From Bradyrhizobium sp. CB1650 (lineage in GTDB: Bacteria > Pseudomonadota > Alphaproteobacteria > Rhizobiales > Xanthobacteraceae), in the NCBI RefSeq assembly GCF_029761915.1, contig NZ_CP121695.1, forward strand, positions 310,001-374,000: DNA of 64,000 nt. Reading direction: 5' to 3'. Positions 9,844 through 20,218 of the stretch are shown in pieces. Position 1 is the stretch's first letter. Each line of letters opens with the position of its first letter. A program made the translations under genes and the position numbers. The notes below the pieces were generated by a model. The model saw nothing but the letters and a program-made list of their open reading frames with translations. It had not been told where the DNA came from and ran no database searches.

Positions 9844-10458
9844 ATGACCGATCCAGACCGGCAACCCGAAGACACGGCCACGCCGACCGGCGAGCCCGTG
9901 GTGTCGAAGCCCTATGTGATGCCCGACGATCCCGAGCCCGGCTCGGTCGAGACGTTGCAGAAGGAGGCGGCCGAAGCGCGCGACCGGATGCTGCGAACGC
10001 TGGCGGAAATGGAGAACCTGCGCAAGCGCACCACCAAGGAGGTCGCTGATGCCCGTCTCTACGGCATCACCGGCTTCGCCCGCGACGTGCTCGATATCGC
10101 CGACAATCTCCAGCGCGCGCTCGATGCCGTTCCGGCCGAGGACCGCGCCAATGCCGATCCCGGCCTGAAATCGCTGATCGAGGGTGTCGAACTCACCGAA
10201 CGCTCGCTGCTCAATGCGCTCGAAAAGCACGGCGTGAAGAAGTTCGATCCGCAGGGCCAGAAGTTCGACCCGAACTTCCAGCAGGCGATGTTCGAAGTGC
10301 CCGATGCGTCGGTGCCATCGGGCACCGTGGTGCAGGTCGTGCAGGCCGGCTACACGATCGGCGAACGCGTGCTGCGCCCGGCGCTGGTCGGTGTCGCCAA
10401 GGGCGGAGCCAAAGCCGCGCCCGCAGCCAACACCAACGAGCCGAACAGCGCGGTGTAA
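9844..10458 (+). CDS. grpE: GrpE nucleotide exchange factor
   Basis: 204 aa. Exchanges ADP for ATP on DnaK. After a charged, disordered N-terminus comes the long dimerising helix ([40 protein letters not shown]), then the beta domain with [20 protein letters not shown] and [19 protein letters not shown]. It lies 98 bases downstream of hrcA on the same strand, the classical hrcA-grpE pair, while its partner dnaK is 2.3 kb away behind two minus-strand genes. Confidence 0.97.
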   Translation: MTDPDRQPEDTATPTGEPVVSKPYVMPDDPEPGSVETLQKEAAEARDRMLRTLAEMENLRKRTTKEVADARLYGITGFARDVLDIADNLQRALDAVPAEDRANADPGLKSLIEGVELTERSLLNALEKHGVKKFDPQGQKFDPNFQQAMFEVPDASVPSGTVVQVVQAGYTIGERVLRPALVGVAKGGAKAAPAANTNEPNSAV

Positions 10459-10468
10459 GTTCTCAATC

Positions 10469-10580
10469 TTCATGGTGAGGAGGCGCAAAGCGCCGTCTCG
10501 AACCATGAAGGCCCGGCTCTCGCAGCTCGGCCTTGATCCTTCGAGGCGCGCGCGACGGGCGCGCTCCTCGGGATGAGGGT
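10469..10580. repeat. Composite intergenic palindrome after grpE
   Basis: Two adjacent hairpin-forming units. TTCATGGT (10469-10476) pairs with ACCATGAA (10502-10509) with an inner GGCGC/GCGCC, and a second unit around TTCGAGGCGCGC and GCGCTCCTCGG occupies about 10539-10572. It separates convergent grpE and pncA. The pattern resembles dispersed repeats common in Bradyrhizobium intergenic regions. Confidence 0.6.
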
Positions 10581-10592
10581 CTGGCAGGGGAC

Positions 10593-11312
10593 CTACGCGC
10601 TCACCGCGATGTCGCTCGACTGAATCCGCTTGACCCCGGCCTTGGCCATGTCGGCCCAGGCTTTGGCGAGCGAGCCTTGCGTGTCGATGCCGCGGCACGC
10701 GTCCTCCACGACGTAGACCTCGAAGCCCGCCTTGCGCGCGTCGAGCGCGGTCCAGGCGACGCAGAAATCGGTCGCCAGGCCTGCAACGAAGACGCGCTTG
10801 ATCTTGCGTCCCCGAAGATAGCCGGCGAGCCCGGTCGAGGTCTTGCCGTCGGCCTCCAGGAAGGCCGAGTAGCTGTCGACGTCCTTGTGAAAGCCCTTGC
10901 GGATGACCAGCTCGGCGTGCGGGATCGAGAGGTCCTTCGAGAGCGCGGCGCCGTCGGTGCCCTGTACGCAATGATCCGGCCACAGCACCTGCTTGCCGTA
11001 GGGCAGGTCGATGGTCTCGAACGGCTTCTTGCCGGAATGAACCGAGGCGAATGAGACGTGGCCGGGCGTGTGCCAGTCCTGCGTCATCACCACATTGGCA
11101 AACGCCTTCGCGATCCTGTTGATGACCGGCACCACCTGCTCGCCTTCCTTCACGGCGAGGCTGCCGCCGGGCAGGAAGCAGTTCTGCACGTCGATCACGA
11201 GCAGCGCGGATGCTTCGTCCGGCTTGATTGATGCCGCCAGGACCGGATTTGAAGTGAAGGCGGCAAGCGCCGTCGTCCCAAGCGTCGCCAAGATTTGTCG
11301 CCGATCCAGCAT
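10593..11312 (-). CDS. pncA: Nicotinamidase/isochorismatase family hydrolase with Tat-type signal
   Basis: 239 aa. Converts nicotinamide to nicotinate for NAD salvage if the family assignment holds. The cysteine-hydrolase triad is visible as Asp41 (LLVIDVQN), Lys139 (VIRKGFHKDVDSYSAF) and Cys184 (ATDFCVAWTALDA), with metal-binding candidates Asp79, His81 and His85. The DSYSAF segment is typical of PncA rather than other isochorismatases. Unlike cytosolic PncA, it begins MLDRRQILATLGTTALAAF and has a likely cleavage site after PVLA, so export by the Tat pathway is predicted. Confidence 0.85.
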   Translation of the reverse strand: MLDRRQILATLGTTALAAFTSNPVLAASIKPDEASALLVIDVQNCFLPGGSLAVKEGEQVVPVINRIAKAFANVVMTQDWHTPGHVSFASVHSGKKPFETIDLPYGKQVLWPDHCVQGTDGAALSKDLSIPHAELVIRKGFHKDVDSYSAFLEADGKTSTGLAGYLRGRKIKRVFVAGLATDFCVAWTALDARKAGFEVYVVEDACRGIDTQGSLAKAWADMAKAGVKRIQSSDIAVSA

Positions 11313-11465
11313 CGTTCGCCTCCCTCCAGGATGAACTCAACGAGGGAGGAGCGTAGTTCCGCTTGTGTACGAACAGAAGCCCGAAAATGCAGCCGGTTCT
11401 GGTCAGGGGGTGAGCTCTTGCCGCGTGCTCGATTCAGAGGGAGCACATCCAGCTTGTGGATACAG

Positions 11466-12404
11466 CTAGCCCTTCGGTTGGATACCGTCACGCACGGCGC
11501 GGAAGCGGGTGAAGGCGCTTGGCCACTGGTCGCGCGGGGCGCTGGCGATGATGCGCAGCGAGGTGCTGCTGCCGAAGCGGATCCACTGCACCACCGTCAC
11601 GGGGGTCTTGTCCTTGCCGCTGATGCCGTCGATCCTGGTCTCAAAGCCCTGCTGGCCGTTGATGCGGATCGGCTCGGACATGGTGACGCGCGATTCGCGC
11701 ACGCCGGGGATCTGGAGCGCCGCTTCCTGGGCGTAGCGGGCGCGATCGTCGGCCTGCTGCGGCGTCGCGCCGATCAAGCCGAGGATCATGAACGGCTTCG
11801 GCTCGAAGCCGGAGCTCTCGTCGCCATCGGCGAGGATGATGCTGACCCCGGGCGCCAGCGTCCGGACGTTCCTGAAGTCGGCGAGATCGGTGATCTTGAA
11901 CGGCATCAGCGCGATCTGCTCGTCGACCGATACTTCTCTGCGGGTGACGGTGCTCGCGAACATCTGCCGCACCGCCTCGTCGGTGTAGATCTTGGTGGCG
12001 TTCTCCGGGATCTGCACGGCGACATAGCCGGAGAAGCCGGCGCCTGGCACGATCATCGAATAGCGCTTCACCGGGGTATCGCCGGCCTTGCCGCTCTCGG
12101 TGGTGAAATAGGCAAGGCCCGCCGGCGTCTCCATCTTGTCCTGCTTGACGTTGCCGGTGCCCGCAGGATTGGCGTTGAAGGCGCTCGCGACCTCGCCATA
12201 GGCCGCCGGCGGCAGCTCGGTGATCAGCACCTTGACGCTGCCGTCCTCGTTCTCGAAGCCCGGAAATGTCTTGGCCTTGTTGAGGCCGATCAAGGGCACC
12301 ATGCCGAGGCGCAGTCCGGGTGGAAACACGGCATCCGCCGCGACCGCCGGAAGCGCGGAGGCGACGAGAAAAGCGAGCGCGGCGAGGGGACGAATGAGCT
12401 TCAT
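11466..12404 (-). CDS. Secreted protein of unknown function
   Basis: 312 aa. I do not recognise the family. The N-terminus MKLIRPLAALAFLVASALPA followed by VAAD is a clear Sec signal peptide with cleavage near residue 22. The mature part contains LGMVPLIGLNKAKTFPGFEN, a region VPGAGFSGYVAVQIPENATK, and a C-terminal stretch with VTVVQWIRFGSSTSLRI, resembling periplasmic beta-rich proteins. There are no membrane segments after the signal. The ATG at 12404 is preferred over the GTG six bases upstream. It is transcribed away from dnaK. Confidence 0.75.
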   Translation of the reverse strand: MKLIRPLAALAFLVASALPAVAADAVFPPGLRLGMVPLIGLNKAKTFPGFENEDGSVKVLITELPPAAYGEVASAFNANPAGTGNVKQDKMETPAGLAYFTTESGKAGDTPVKRYSMIVPGAGFSGYVAVQIPENATKIYTDEAVRQMFASTVTRREVSVDEQIALMPFKITDLADFRNVRTLAPGVSIILADGDESSGFEPKPFMILGLIGATPQQADDRARYAQEAALQIPGVRESRVTMSEPIRINGQQGFETRIDGISGKDKTPVTVVQWIRFGSSTSLRIIASAPRDQWPSAFTRFRAVRDGIQPKG

Positions 12405-12428
12405 GGGCACTCTACTTGGTTCACATTG

Positions 12429-12459
12429 AGGCCGTTCGATGGTGGGCCATCGGGCCTCT
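12429..12459 (+). terminator. Terminator-like hairpin 1 upstream of dnaK
   Basis: GAGGCC pairs with GGCCTC, with an inner CGATGG/CCATCG stem, followed by TTTG. It is strong and has the right polarity for an intrinsic terminator on the plus strand. Confidence 0.5.
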
Positions 12460-12482
12460 TTGTCGCGTGAGGCCGCCTCGAT

Positions 12483-12510
12483 GGCGGGCCGGTCCGGCGG
12501 CCCGCCTTTT
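12483..12510 (+). terminator. Terminator-like hairpin 2 upstream of dnaK
   Basis: GGCGGGCC (12483-12490) pairs perfectly with GGCCCGCC (12499-12506) around an 8-base loop, followed directly by TTTT. It fits an intrinsic terminator on the plus strand. Confidence 0.55.
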
Positions 12511-12670
12511 AGCGGGTTTGGCGCCCCCGCGACAGGCCCAGGCGGCCTTGCGGTGGCGGCCCGCCCCGAGGCGCAGGACCTGTTAATAATTCCTCACCTG
12601 CAAGGCCGGCGGCACCCGGATATGATCTTCCAAAACCCAATGTTTTCACGGCCGAAACTTGCGTTCGGTC

Positions 12671-12701
12671 CTTGCGGGCCCCTCCCCCCCTCCTATATGA
12701 G
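12671..12701 (+). promoter_or_regulatory. RpoH (sigma32) promoter of dnaK
   Basis: CTTG at 12671-12674, 17 bases, then CCTATATGAG at 12692-12701. This matches every specified position of the alphaproteobacterial sigma32 consensus CTTG-N17-CYTATNTNNG. dnaKJ of Bradyrhizobium is known as a sigma32-controlled operon, consistent with the absence of a CIRCE element here. Confidence 0.8.
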
Positions 12702-12803
12702 CCTCAACCATCGCAATATCGCGGATGTTTGATCTTAGGGGGTTTTGGATCGGGTGCCTTCTGGGCCCAACCAACCTGCCGCAAAAAGAAGGGTATCAGG
12801 ACC

Positions 12804-14705
<1,902 letters not shown>

Positions 14706-14958
14706 AGCCCGTAGAGGGTCATGATGCGGACGGCTTGCACCCCACATGCGCTACCAGCCTCCCCCCTCGCGGGGGAGGCCGTCGTGTCGGGGCGGGCGGG
14801 ACACTTGCCCGCTACGATCAATCAATTCCCAGCCGCTATCCTGAACGCTGCTATGCAACCCTCTGCCGCAAGGCGAAGGGATGCTTATATCGTGGCGTGG
14901 CGACGCCGTTTCTTTTCGAACCCGACTTGAACTTGCGATTGGATAGACCGAGTCCGAC
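14706..14958. other. 253-base dnaK-dnaJ spacer with GC-rich hairpin
   Basis: No gene is seen. An inverted repeat, CCTCCCCC-CTCG-CGGGGGAGG (about 14759-14779), lies early in the spacer and could attenuate or stabilise the mRNA between the two chaperone genes. A second weaker GC-rich pairing follows. The spacer is long for an operon, so dnaJ may also have a promoter of its own. Confidence 0.5.
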
Positions 14959-16089
14959 ATGTCCACCAAGCGCTGCTACTACGAAACGCTCGAAGTCGAA
15001 CGCGACGCCGACGAGTCCAAGCTGAAGGCGTCGTTCCGCAAGCTGGCGATGAAGTTCCATCCCGATCGCAATCCCGGGGATGACAGTAGCGAAGTCCGGT
15101 TCAAGGAAATCAACGAGGCCTACGAGGTCCTCAAGGACAAGGACAAGCGTGCCGCCTACGACCGTTTCGGCCACGCCGCCTTCGAGCAGGGCGGCTTGGG
15201 TGGCGGCGGCCCCGGCTTCGGCGCCGGCTTTGCCTCTTCTTTCTCCGACATTTTCGAGGATTTGTTCGGCATGGCCGGACAGCGCGGCCGCGGTGGCCGC
15301 GAACGTGGCGCCGATCTCCGCTACAACATGGAGATCACGCTCGAGGAAGCTTTCGGCGGCAAGACTGCGCAGATCGAGATTCCGGTCTCCGTCACCTGTG
15401 AGGCCTGCTCCGGCACCGGCGCCAAGGCCGGCACCAAGCCCAAGACCTGCTCGACCTGCGGCGGCGCCGGGCGCGTGCGCCAGTCTCAGGGCTTCTTCAC
15501 GCTCGAGCGCACCTGCCCCGGCTGCCAGGGCCGTGGTCAGATGATCGAGGATGCCTGTCCGTCCTGCGCAGGACAGGGCCGGGTCACGCGCGAGCGGACG
15601 CTGTCGGTCAACATTCCCCAGGGCGTCGAGGACGGCACCCGGATCAGGCTCGGTGGCGAAGGCGAAGCCGGCGTCCGCGGCGGCCCGCCCGGCGACCTCT
15701 ACATCTTCCTGTCGCTGGCCCAGCACCAGTTCTTCCAGCGCGACGGCGCCGACCTGCATTGCCGCGTGCCGATCTCGATGGTGACCGCCGCGCTTGGCGG
15801 CGAATTCGAGGTCCCGACCATCGACAAGGGCAAGACCAAGGTGAAGGTCCCGGCCGGGACCCAGTCCGGTCGTCGATTCCGCATTGCATCAAAAGGCATG
15901 CCTGTGCTGCGCTCGCGCCAGATGGGCGACATGTACGTCCAGGTCGTGGTCGAGACCCCACAGAACCTCACCAAGAAGCAGCAGGAATTGCTGGCCGAGT
16001 TCGAGAAGCTCTCCTCCGGCGCGACCCACCCGGAATCGGTGGGTTTCTTCGCCAAGGTCAAGGACTTCTTCGGTAATCGAGCGAATTGA
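14959..16089 (+). CDS. dnaJ: DnaJ (Hsp40) co-chaperone
   Basis: 376 aa class-I J-protein. J-domain with HPD at residues 34-36 ([15 protein letters not shown]), a Gly/Phe-rich linker ([17 protein letters not shown]), four zinc-finger repeats ([32 protein letters not shown]), and the C-terminal client-binding domain with [20 protein letters not shown] and [13 protein letters not shown]. Stimulates DnaK ATPase and delivers substrates. Confidence 0.98.
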   Translation: MSTKRCYYETLEVERDADESKLKASFRKLAMKFHPDRNPGDDSSEVRFKEINEAYEVLKDKDKRAAYDRFGHAAFEQGGLGGGGPGFGAGFASSFSDIFEDLFGMAGQRGRGGRERGADLRYNMEITLEEAFGGKTAQIEIPVSVTCEACSGTGAKAGTKPKTCSTCGGAGRVRQSQGFFTLERTCPGCQGRGQMIEDACPSCAGQGRVTRERTLSVNIPQGVEDGTRIRLGGEGEAGVRGGPPGDLYIFLSLAQHQFFQRDGADLHCRVPISMVTAALGGEFEVPTIDKGKTKVKVPAGTQSGRRFRIASKGMPVLRSRQMGDMYVQVVVETPQNLTKKQQELLAEFEKLSSGATHPESVGFFAKVKDFFGNRAN

Positions 16090-16177
16090 CTCGGCTTGAC
16101 CGTACCGCCTGCGGCCTATACCTCTTTATGACCATTTTCTGACACGCCGCGGCGACGCGGTCCCGTCCGGTCCTGAC

Positions 16178-16777
16178 ATGCCATTGCCATCGTCCGCGCG
16201 TGCGTTGAAGAAGCCTCGTCTCGACGACGAGGTCCGTTTTCTCCGATCGTGGATCGAAAAGCCGCTGCATATGGGTGCGGTGATGCCTTCGGGCAAGCTG
16301 CTGGCCCGGACAATGGCCCACTACGTCGACGTCGATTCGGACGGACCGGTGGTCGAGCTCGGGCCAGGCACCGGTGCCATCACTTCGGCGCTGATCGAGC
16401 GCGGCGTCGATCCGAAGCGTCTCGTCCTCGTCGAATACAATCCCGGCTTCTGCGCGCTGCTGCGCGACCGCTATCCGCAGGCCAAGGTTGTGCAGGGCGA
16501 CGCCTATCGCCTGCGTGACACGCTCTGGAACGTGCTGAGCGCGCCGGCCTCAGCGGTCGTCTCCGGCCTGCCGCTGGTGACGAAGCCGATGCTGACGCGC
16601 CTGCGGCTCATTCGCGACGCCTTTACGGCGTTGGCGCCCGGCGCGCCTTTCGTGCAGTTCACTTATGCGGTGGTGCCGCCGATCCCGAAATCGCTCCCCG
16701 GCGTGTCCACAGAGGCCTCGGAACGGATCTGGATGAACCTTCCGCCGGCCCGCGTCTGGGTGTATCGCAAGGATTAA
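16178..16777 (+). CDS. pmtA: PmtA, phosphatidylethanolamine N-methyltransferase
   Basis: 199 aa soluble SAM-dependent methyltransferase of the short rhizobial PmtA type, which methylates phosphatidylethanolamine toward phosphatidylcholine at the inner membrane. The SAM motif I is VVELGPGTGAITSALIERGV (Glu60-Gly66 core), preceded by the family segment KPLHMGAVMPSGKLLAR and followed by the conserved VVSGLPLVTKP block. The C-terminus LPPARVWVYRK also fits. It lies 88 bases after dnaJ on the same strand. Phosphatidylcholine is important for Bradyrhizobium-legume symbiosis. Confidence 0.88.
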   Translation: MPLPSSARALKKPRLDDEVRFLRSWIEKPLHMGAVMPSGKLLARTMAHYVDVDSDGPVVELGPGTGAITSALIERGVDPKRLVLVEYNPGFCALLRDRYPQAKVVQGDAYRLRDTLWNVLSAPASAVVSGLPLVTKPMLTRLRLIRDAFTALAPGAPFVQFTYAVVPPIPKSLPGVSTEASERIWMNLPPARVWVYRKD

Positions 16778-16834
16778 TTCCGCCGGCTTTCCTCTTTGCG
16801 CGGCGGGCTCATTTCGCCGAACGCGTTTGATTGG

Positions 16835-17413
16835 ATGCCCGCACCCAAGATCCTGGTCCTTCCCGGCTCGCTGCGCACCGGCTCGCACAACGCGAAGCTG
16901 GCGGCGGTCGCGGCTTACGAATTCGCCCAGGCCGGCGTCGACGTCACCCGCATCTCGCTCGCCGATTTTCCGCTGCCGATCTACGATGGCGACCTGCAGG
17001 CGAAGTCCGGCGTGCCGAAGCACGCGATCAATCTCAAACGCATGATCGGCGCACACCAGGGCGTCTTGATCGTGACGCCCGAATACAATGCCTCGGTGCC
17101 GCCGCTGCTGAAGAACGCGATCGACTGGGTCAGCCGCGTGCAGGATCCGCACGAGGTGCGCGGCGAGGTGTTCCGCCATCGGGTTTTCGCCCTTGCTGGT
17201 GCTTCGCAGAGCCGGCTCGGCGCGTCACGCGCGCTTGGGGCGCTGCGGCTGATCCTGACTTCCTGCCACGCCAATGTGATCGCCGGCCAGCTCGCGCTCG
17301 CCTTTGCCGACCAAGCCTATGACGATATGGACAGGCTGAAGAACCAGTCGGATATCGACGCGCTGAAGGAGATGGTGCGGCAGTTGATCGACGTTTCCCA
17401 GCGCATGATGTGA
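16835..17413 (+). CDS. NADPH-dependent FMN reductase family protein
   Basis: 192 aa flavodoxin-fold reductase. The phosphate/FMN loop is ILVLPGSLRTGSHNAKLA near the N-terminus, with VTPEYNASVPPLLKNAIDWV as the second FMN contact; this TPEYNxSxPxxLKNAIDW block defines the family. Physiological substrate unknown; candidates are quinones, chromate or azo compounds. It sits 6 bases upstream of pyrF, so the two share a transcript. The start MPAPKILVLPGS at 16835 is preferred to an upstream in-frame ATG because it fits the fold. Confidence 0.88.
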   Translation: MPAPKILVLPGSLRTGSHNAKLAAVAAYEFAQAGVDVTRISLADFPLPIYDGDLQAKSGVPKHAINLKRMIGAHQGVLIVTPEYNASVPPLLKNAIDWVSRVQDPHEVRGEVFRHRVFALAGASQSRLGASRALGALRLILTSCHANVIAGQLALAFADQAYDDMDRLKNQSDIDALKEMVRQLIDVSQRMM

Positions 17414-17419
17414 GGTGAC

Positions 17420-18130
17420 ATGACGCCCGCTGAAATCGCCCCAAAAGACCGCCTGATCGTCGCGCTCGATGTGCCGAGCCTTGAGCTTGCGGAGGCGATG
17501 GTCAATCGGCTCGGTGACAGCGTCACCTTCTACAAGATCGGCTATCGCCTCGCTTATGCCGGCGGCCTGCCGCTGGTCGGCAAGCTCGCCGACAGGGGCA
17601 AGAAGGTCTTCCTCGATCTCAAGCTGCACGACATCGGCAACACGGTGACGCAGGGTGTCGAGAGCATCACCAAGTTGGGAGCGACCTTCCTCACCGTGCA
17701 CGCCTATCCGCAGACCATGAAGGGCGCCGTCGAAGGCCGCGGCAACACGAGCCTGAAGATCCTCGCCGTCACGGTGCTGACCTCTTACAACGAGGACGAT
17801 CTGCACGCCGCCGGCTACCGGCTCGGCGTCTCCGAGCTGGTCGAAGCGCGCGCCCAGCAGGCACAGGTGCTCGGCGTCGACGGTCTCGTCTGCTCGCCGG
17901 AGGAAGTGGGCAGCCTGCGCAAGATCGTCGGCCACCAGATGAACCTCGTCACCCCCGGCATCAGGCCGGCAGGCTCGGCGACCGGCGACCAGAAGCGCAT
18001 CATGACGCCGGGACGCGCGATTGCCGCGGGCGCCGACTACCTCGTCGTCGGGCGGCCGGTGGTGGAGGCCGCCGATCCCAAGGCCGTGGCAGACGCCATC
18101 CAGGCCGAGATCGCGCAAGCACTCGACTGA
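17420..18130 (+). CDS. pyrF: Orotidine 5'-phosphate decarboxylase
   Basis: 236 aa. Last step of UMP synthesis. Signature [17 protein letters not shown] carries the catalytic K-H-D-I-G-N motif; [16 protein letters not shown] is the N-terminal strand with the first Asp, and [10 protein letters not shown] plus [16 protein letters not shown] bind the phosphate. It directly follows the FMN reductase gene with a 6-base gap and precedes a DUF1330 gene by 24 bases. Confidence 0.97.
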   Translation: MTPAEIAPKDRLIVALDVPSLELAEAMVNRLGDSVTFYKIGYRLAYAGGLPLVGKLADRGKKVFLDLKLHDIGNTVTQGVESITKLGATFLTVHAYPQTMKGAVEGRGNTSLKILAVTVLTSYNEDDLHAAGYRLGVSELVEARAQQAQVLGVDGLVCSPEEVGSLRKIVGHQMNLVTPGIRPAGSATGDQKRIMTPGRAIAAGADYLVVGRPVVEAADPKAVADAIQAEIAQALD

Positions 18131-18154
18131 CATCAACACACCAGGAGAAGAAGA

Positions 18155-18460
18155 ATGGCAGCAAAGGGCTACTGGATCGGACGCGTCGACGTGCACAATG
18201 ACGAGGGCTACAAACCCTACGCCGTCGCCAACGGTCCGATCTTCAAGAAATACGGCGGCCGCTTCGTCGTCCGCGCCGGCAAGTTCACCACCGTCGAAGG
18301 CCAGAGCCGTACCCGCAACGTGGTGATCGAATTCCCGGACTACGAGGCCGCGATCGCCTGCTACAACTCGCCCGAATACCAGGCCAACATCAAGGTGCGC
18401 CAGCCGCACTCCCTCGCCGACCTCATCATCATCGAGGGCTACGACGGCCCGCAGCCGTAA
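18155..18460 (+). CDS. DUF1330 domain protein
   Basis: 101 aa member of the DUF1330 ferredoxin-like (dimeric alpha-beta barrel) family. Typical sequence features: GYWIGRVDVHNDEGYKPYAV at the N-terminus, KYGGRFVVRAGKFTTVEG, VVIEFPDYEAAIACYNSPEY and the closing IIEGYDG. A GGAGAAGAAG ribosome site precedes the ATG. Function unknown; it may be co-transcribed with pyrF. Confidence 0.9.
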   Translation: MAAKGYWIGRVDVHNDEGYKPYAVANGPIFKKYGGRFVVRAGKFTTVEGQSRTRNVVIEFPDYEAAIACYNSPEYQANIKVRQPHSLADLIIIEGYDGPQP

Positions 18461-18480
18461 GGCGGCGCTATCGCGATGCA

Positions 18481-18592
18481 GTCATGGCCGGGCATAGCCG
18501 TCCGAAGGACGGCGTCGCTTCGCTCGCCTACGTCCCGGCCATCCACGGCTTCTTGGCTCTTCGTTGATGCCCGGGACAAGCCCGGCCATGAC
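18481..18592. repeat. Intergenic palindrome with 13-bp perfect ends
   Basis: GTCATGGCCGGGC (18481-18493) is exactly complementary to GCCCGGCCATGAC (18580-18592). Between them are the shorter pairs GCCGTCC/GGACGGC and CCGGGC/GCCCGG-type cores. It fills the gap between the DUF1330 gene and dapB. It looks like a dispersed, non-coding mobile repeat of the REP/MITE sort; no transposase is nearby. Confidence 0.75.
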
Positions 18593-18661
18593 GCAGTCCG
18601 CGCCCCCTCGGTTGCCGGAACTGCATCCCGCCGCTACAACGGCCTCGAAGAGGATCATACC

Positions 18662-19477
18662 ATGTCCGATATGCGCTTGATTGTTGCAGGAGCCGGCGGC
18701 CGGATGGGCCGCGCGCTGACGCGGGCGATTGCCGAGAGCAAAGGCGCGGTGCTGGCGGGGGCGCTCGAGGCGCCGGGCTCGGAGCTGCTCGGCAAGGATG
18801 CCGGCGTGCTCGCGGGCCTTCCGGCCAATGACATCAAACTCTCCGCCGACCTATGGGCGATGTCGAAGGATGCCGACGGCATCCTCGATTTCACCGTGCC
18901 GGCGGCGACCATCGCCAATGTCGCGATCGCGGCCGAGCGCGGCCTCGTGCACGTCATCGGCACGACCGGGCTTTCGGCCTCCGACAACGCCGTGATCAAG
19001 AGCGTCACCAACCGCGCCGTCGTCGTACAGTCCGGCAATATGAGTCTGGGCGTCAATTTGCTCGCTGCCGTGGTCAAACGCGTCGCCAAGGCGCTCGACC
19101 AAACCTTCGACATCGAGATTGTCGAAACCCATCATCGCATGAAGGTCGACGCGCCCTCGGGCACCGCGCTGATGCTGGGCCAAGCCGCTGCGGCTGGCCG
19201 CGGCATCCCGCTCGATGAGCATTCGGCGCGCGGCCGCGACGGCATCACCGGTGCACGGCGTCCCGGCGACATCGGCTTTGCCTCCCTGCGCGGCGGCACC
19301 GCGGCGGGCGACCACAGCGTCAGCTTTCTTGGGCCCTTCGAGCGCCTGACGCTGTCGCATCATGCCGAAGACCGCATGCTGTTCGCCCATGGCGCGCTGA
19401 GAGCGGCACTCTGGGCGCATGGCAAGAAGCCGGGACACTACTCCATGGCCGACGTGCTCGGTCTTGCCGACATCTGA
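18662..19477 (+). CDS. dapB: 4-hydroxy-tetrahydrodipicolinate reductase
   Basis: 271 aa. NAD(P)H-dependent step of the diaminopimelate/lysine pathway. N-terminal Rossmann motif [18 protein letters not shown], substrate motif [19 protein letters not shown] with the catalytic His pair and Lys, and [19 protein letters not shown]. An AAGAGGA sequence upstream of the ATG at 18662 supports this start; the frame stays open further upstream but only through the repeat. Confidence 0.97.
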   Translation: MSDMRLIVAGAGGRMGRALTRAIAESKGAVLAGALEAPGSELLGKDAGVLAGLPANDIKLSADLWAMSKDADGILDFTVPAATIANVAIAAERGLVHVIGTTGLSASDNAVIKSVTNRAVVVQSGNMSLGVNLLAAVVKRVAKALDQTFDIEIVETHHRMKVDAPSGTALMLGQAAAAGRGIPLDEHSARGRDGITGARRPGDIGFASLRGGTAAGDHSVSFLGPFERLTLSHHAEDRMLFAHGALRAALWAHGKKPGHYSMADVLGLADI

Positions 19478-19505
19478 ACAAAGATAAGTAACGGAAAAGC
19501 AGTCA

Positions 19506-20129
19506 ATGAGCGAACGTCTCCTCGTCCTCGTGCGCCACGGCCAGAGCGAATGGAATCTGAAGAACCTGTTCACGGGGTGGAAGGATCCCGACCTCACCGA
19601 GCAGGGTGTGGCTGAAGCCAGGGAAGCCGGCCGCAAGCTGAAGGCGCAAGGGCTCGTCTTCGACGTCGCCTTCACCTCGGTCCTGACCCGTGCGCAGCAT
19701 ACGCTCGATCTCATCCTCGGTGAGCTCGGACAGGAGGGCCTGCCGACGGCCAAGGATCTCGCGCTGAACGAGCGCGACTATGGCGATCTCTCCGGCCTCA
19801 ACAAGGATGACGCGCGCAAGAAATGGGGCGAGGAGCAGGTGCACATCTGGCGTCGTTCCTACGACGTGTCGCCGCCCGGCGGCGAAAGCCTCAAGGACAC
19901 GCTGGCGCGCGCGCTGCCCTATTACGTGCAGGAGATCTTGCCCGCCGTGCTCAACGGCAAGCGTACGCTGGTCGCCGCCCACGGCAACTCGCTGCGCGCG
20001 CTGATCATGGTGCTGGAGAAGCTTTCGCCCGAAGGCATCTTGAAGCGCGAGCTCGCCACCGGCGTGCCGATCATCTACCGGCTCAATGCGGATTCGACGG
20101 TGGCGTCGAAGCTGGATTTGGCGGGTTGA
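19506..20129 (+). CDS. gpmA: 2,3-bisphosphoglycerate-dependent phosphoglycerate mutase
   Basis: 207 aa short form of dPGM, common in rhizobia. Interconverts 3- and 2-phosphoglycerate. The phosphohistidine motif is [20 protein letters not shown]; the second catalytic His is in [32 protein letters not shown] and [14 protein letters not shown] are also family blocks. It is 28 bases after dapB on the same strand. Confidence 0.95.
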   Translation: MSERLLVLVRHGQSEWNLKNLFTGWKDPDLTEQGVAEAREAGRKLKAQGLVFDVAFTSVLTRAQHTLDLILGELGQEGLPTAKDLALNERDYGDLSGLNKDDARKKWGEEQVHIWRRSYDVSPPGGESLKDTLARALPYYVQEILPAVLNGKRTLVAAHGNSLRALIMVLEKLSPEGILKRELATGVPIIYRLNADSTVASKLDLAG

Positions 20130-20177
20130 GCTGGACGGCGTGAGGTGCGGCTGATCCGGCTCCGCACATTCGGCGAC

Positions 20178-20197
20178 GTCCTGGCGTTCGCCAGGAC
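20178..20197. repeat. Short palindrome GTCCTGGC-GTTC-GCCAGGAC
   Basis: Perfect 8-base arms around a GTTC loop, between the convergent gpmA and ada-like genes. Same core as the palindromes at 1936-1962 and 34604-34617. Confidence 0.75.
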
Positions 20198-20218
20198 ATC
20201 ATTGTGGGAACGGCAGAA

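Larger units (their letters stand above)
12405..12803. other. 399-base region upstream of dnaK
   Basis: No protein-coding gene is evident. On the plus strand it holds two strong hairpins each followed by T residues (12429-12459 and 12483-12510), then the heat-shock promoter of dnaK (12671-12701) and about a 100-base leader. The upstream gene points the other way, so the hairpins have no obvious plus-strand gene to terminate. Confidence 0.6.
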
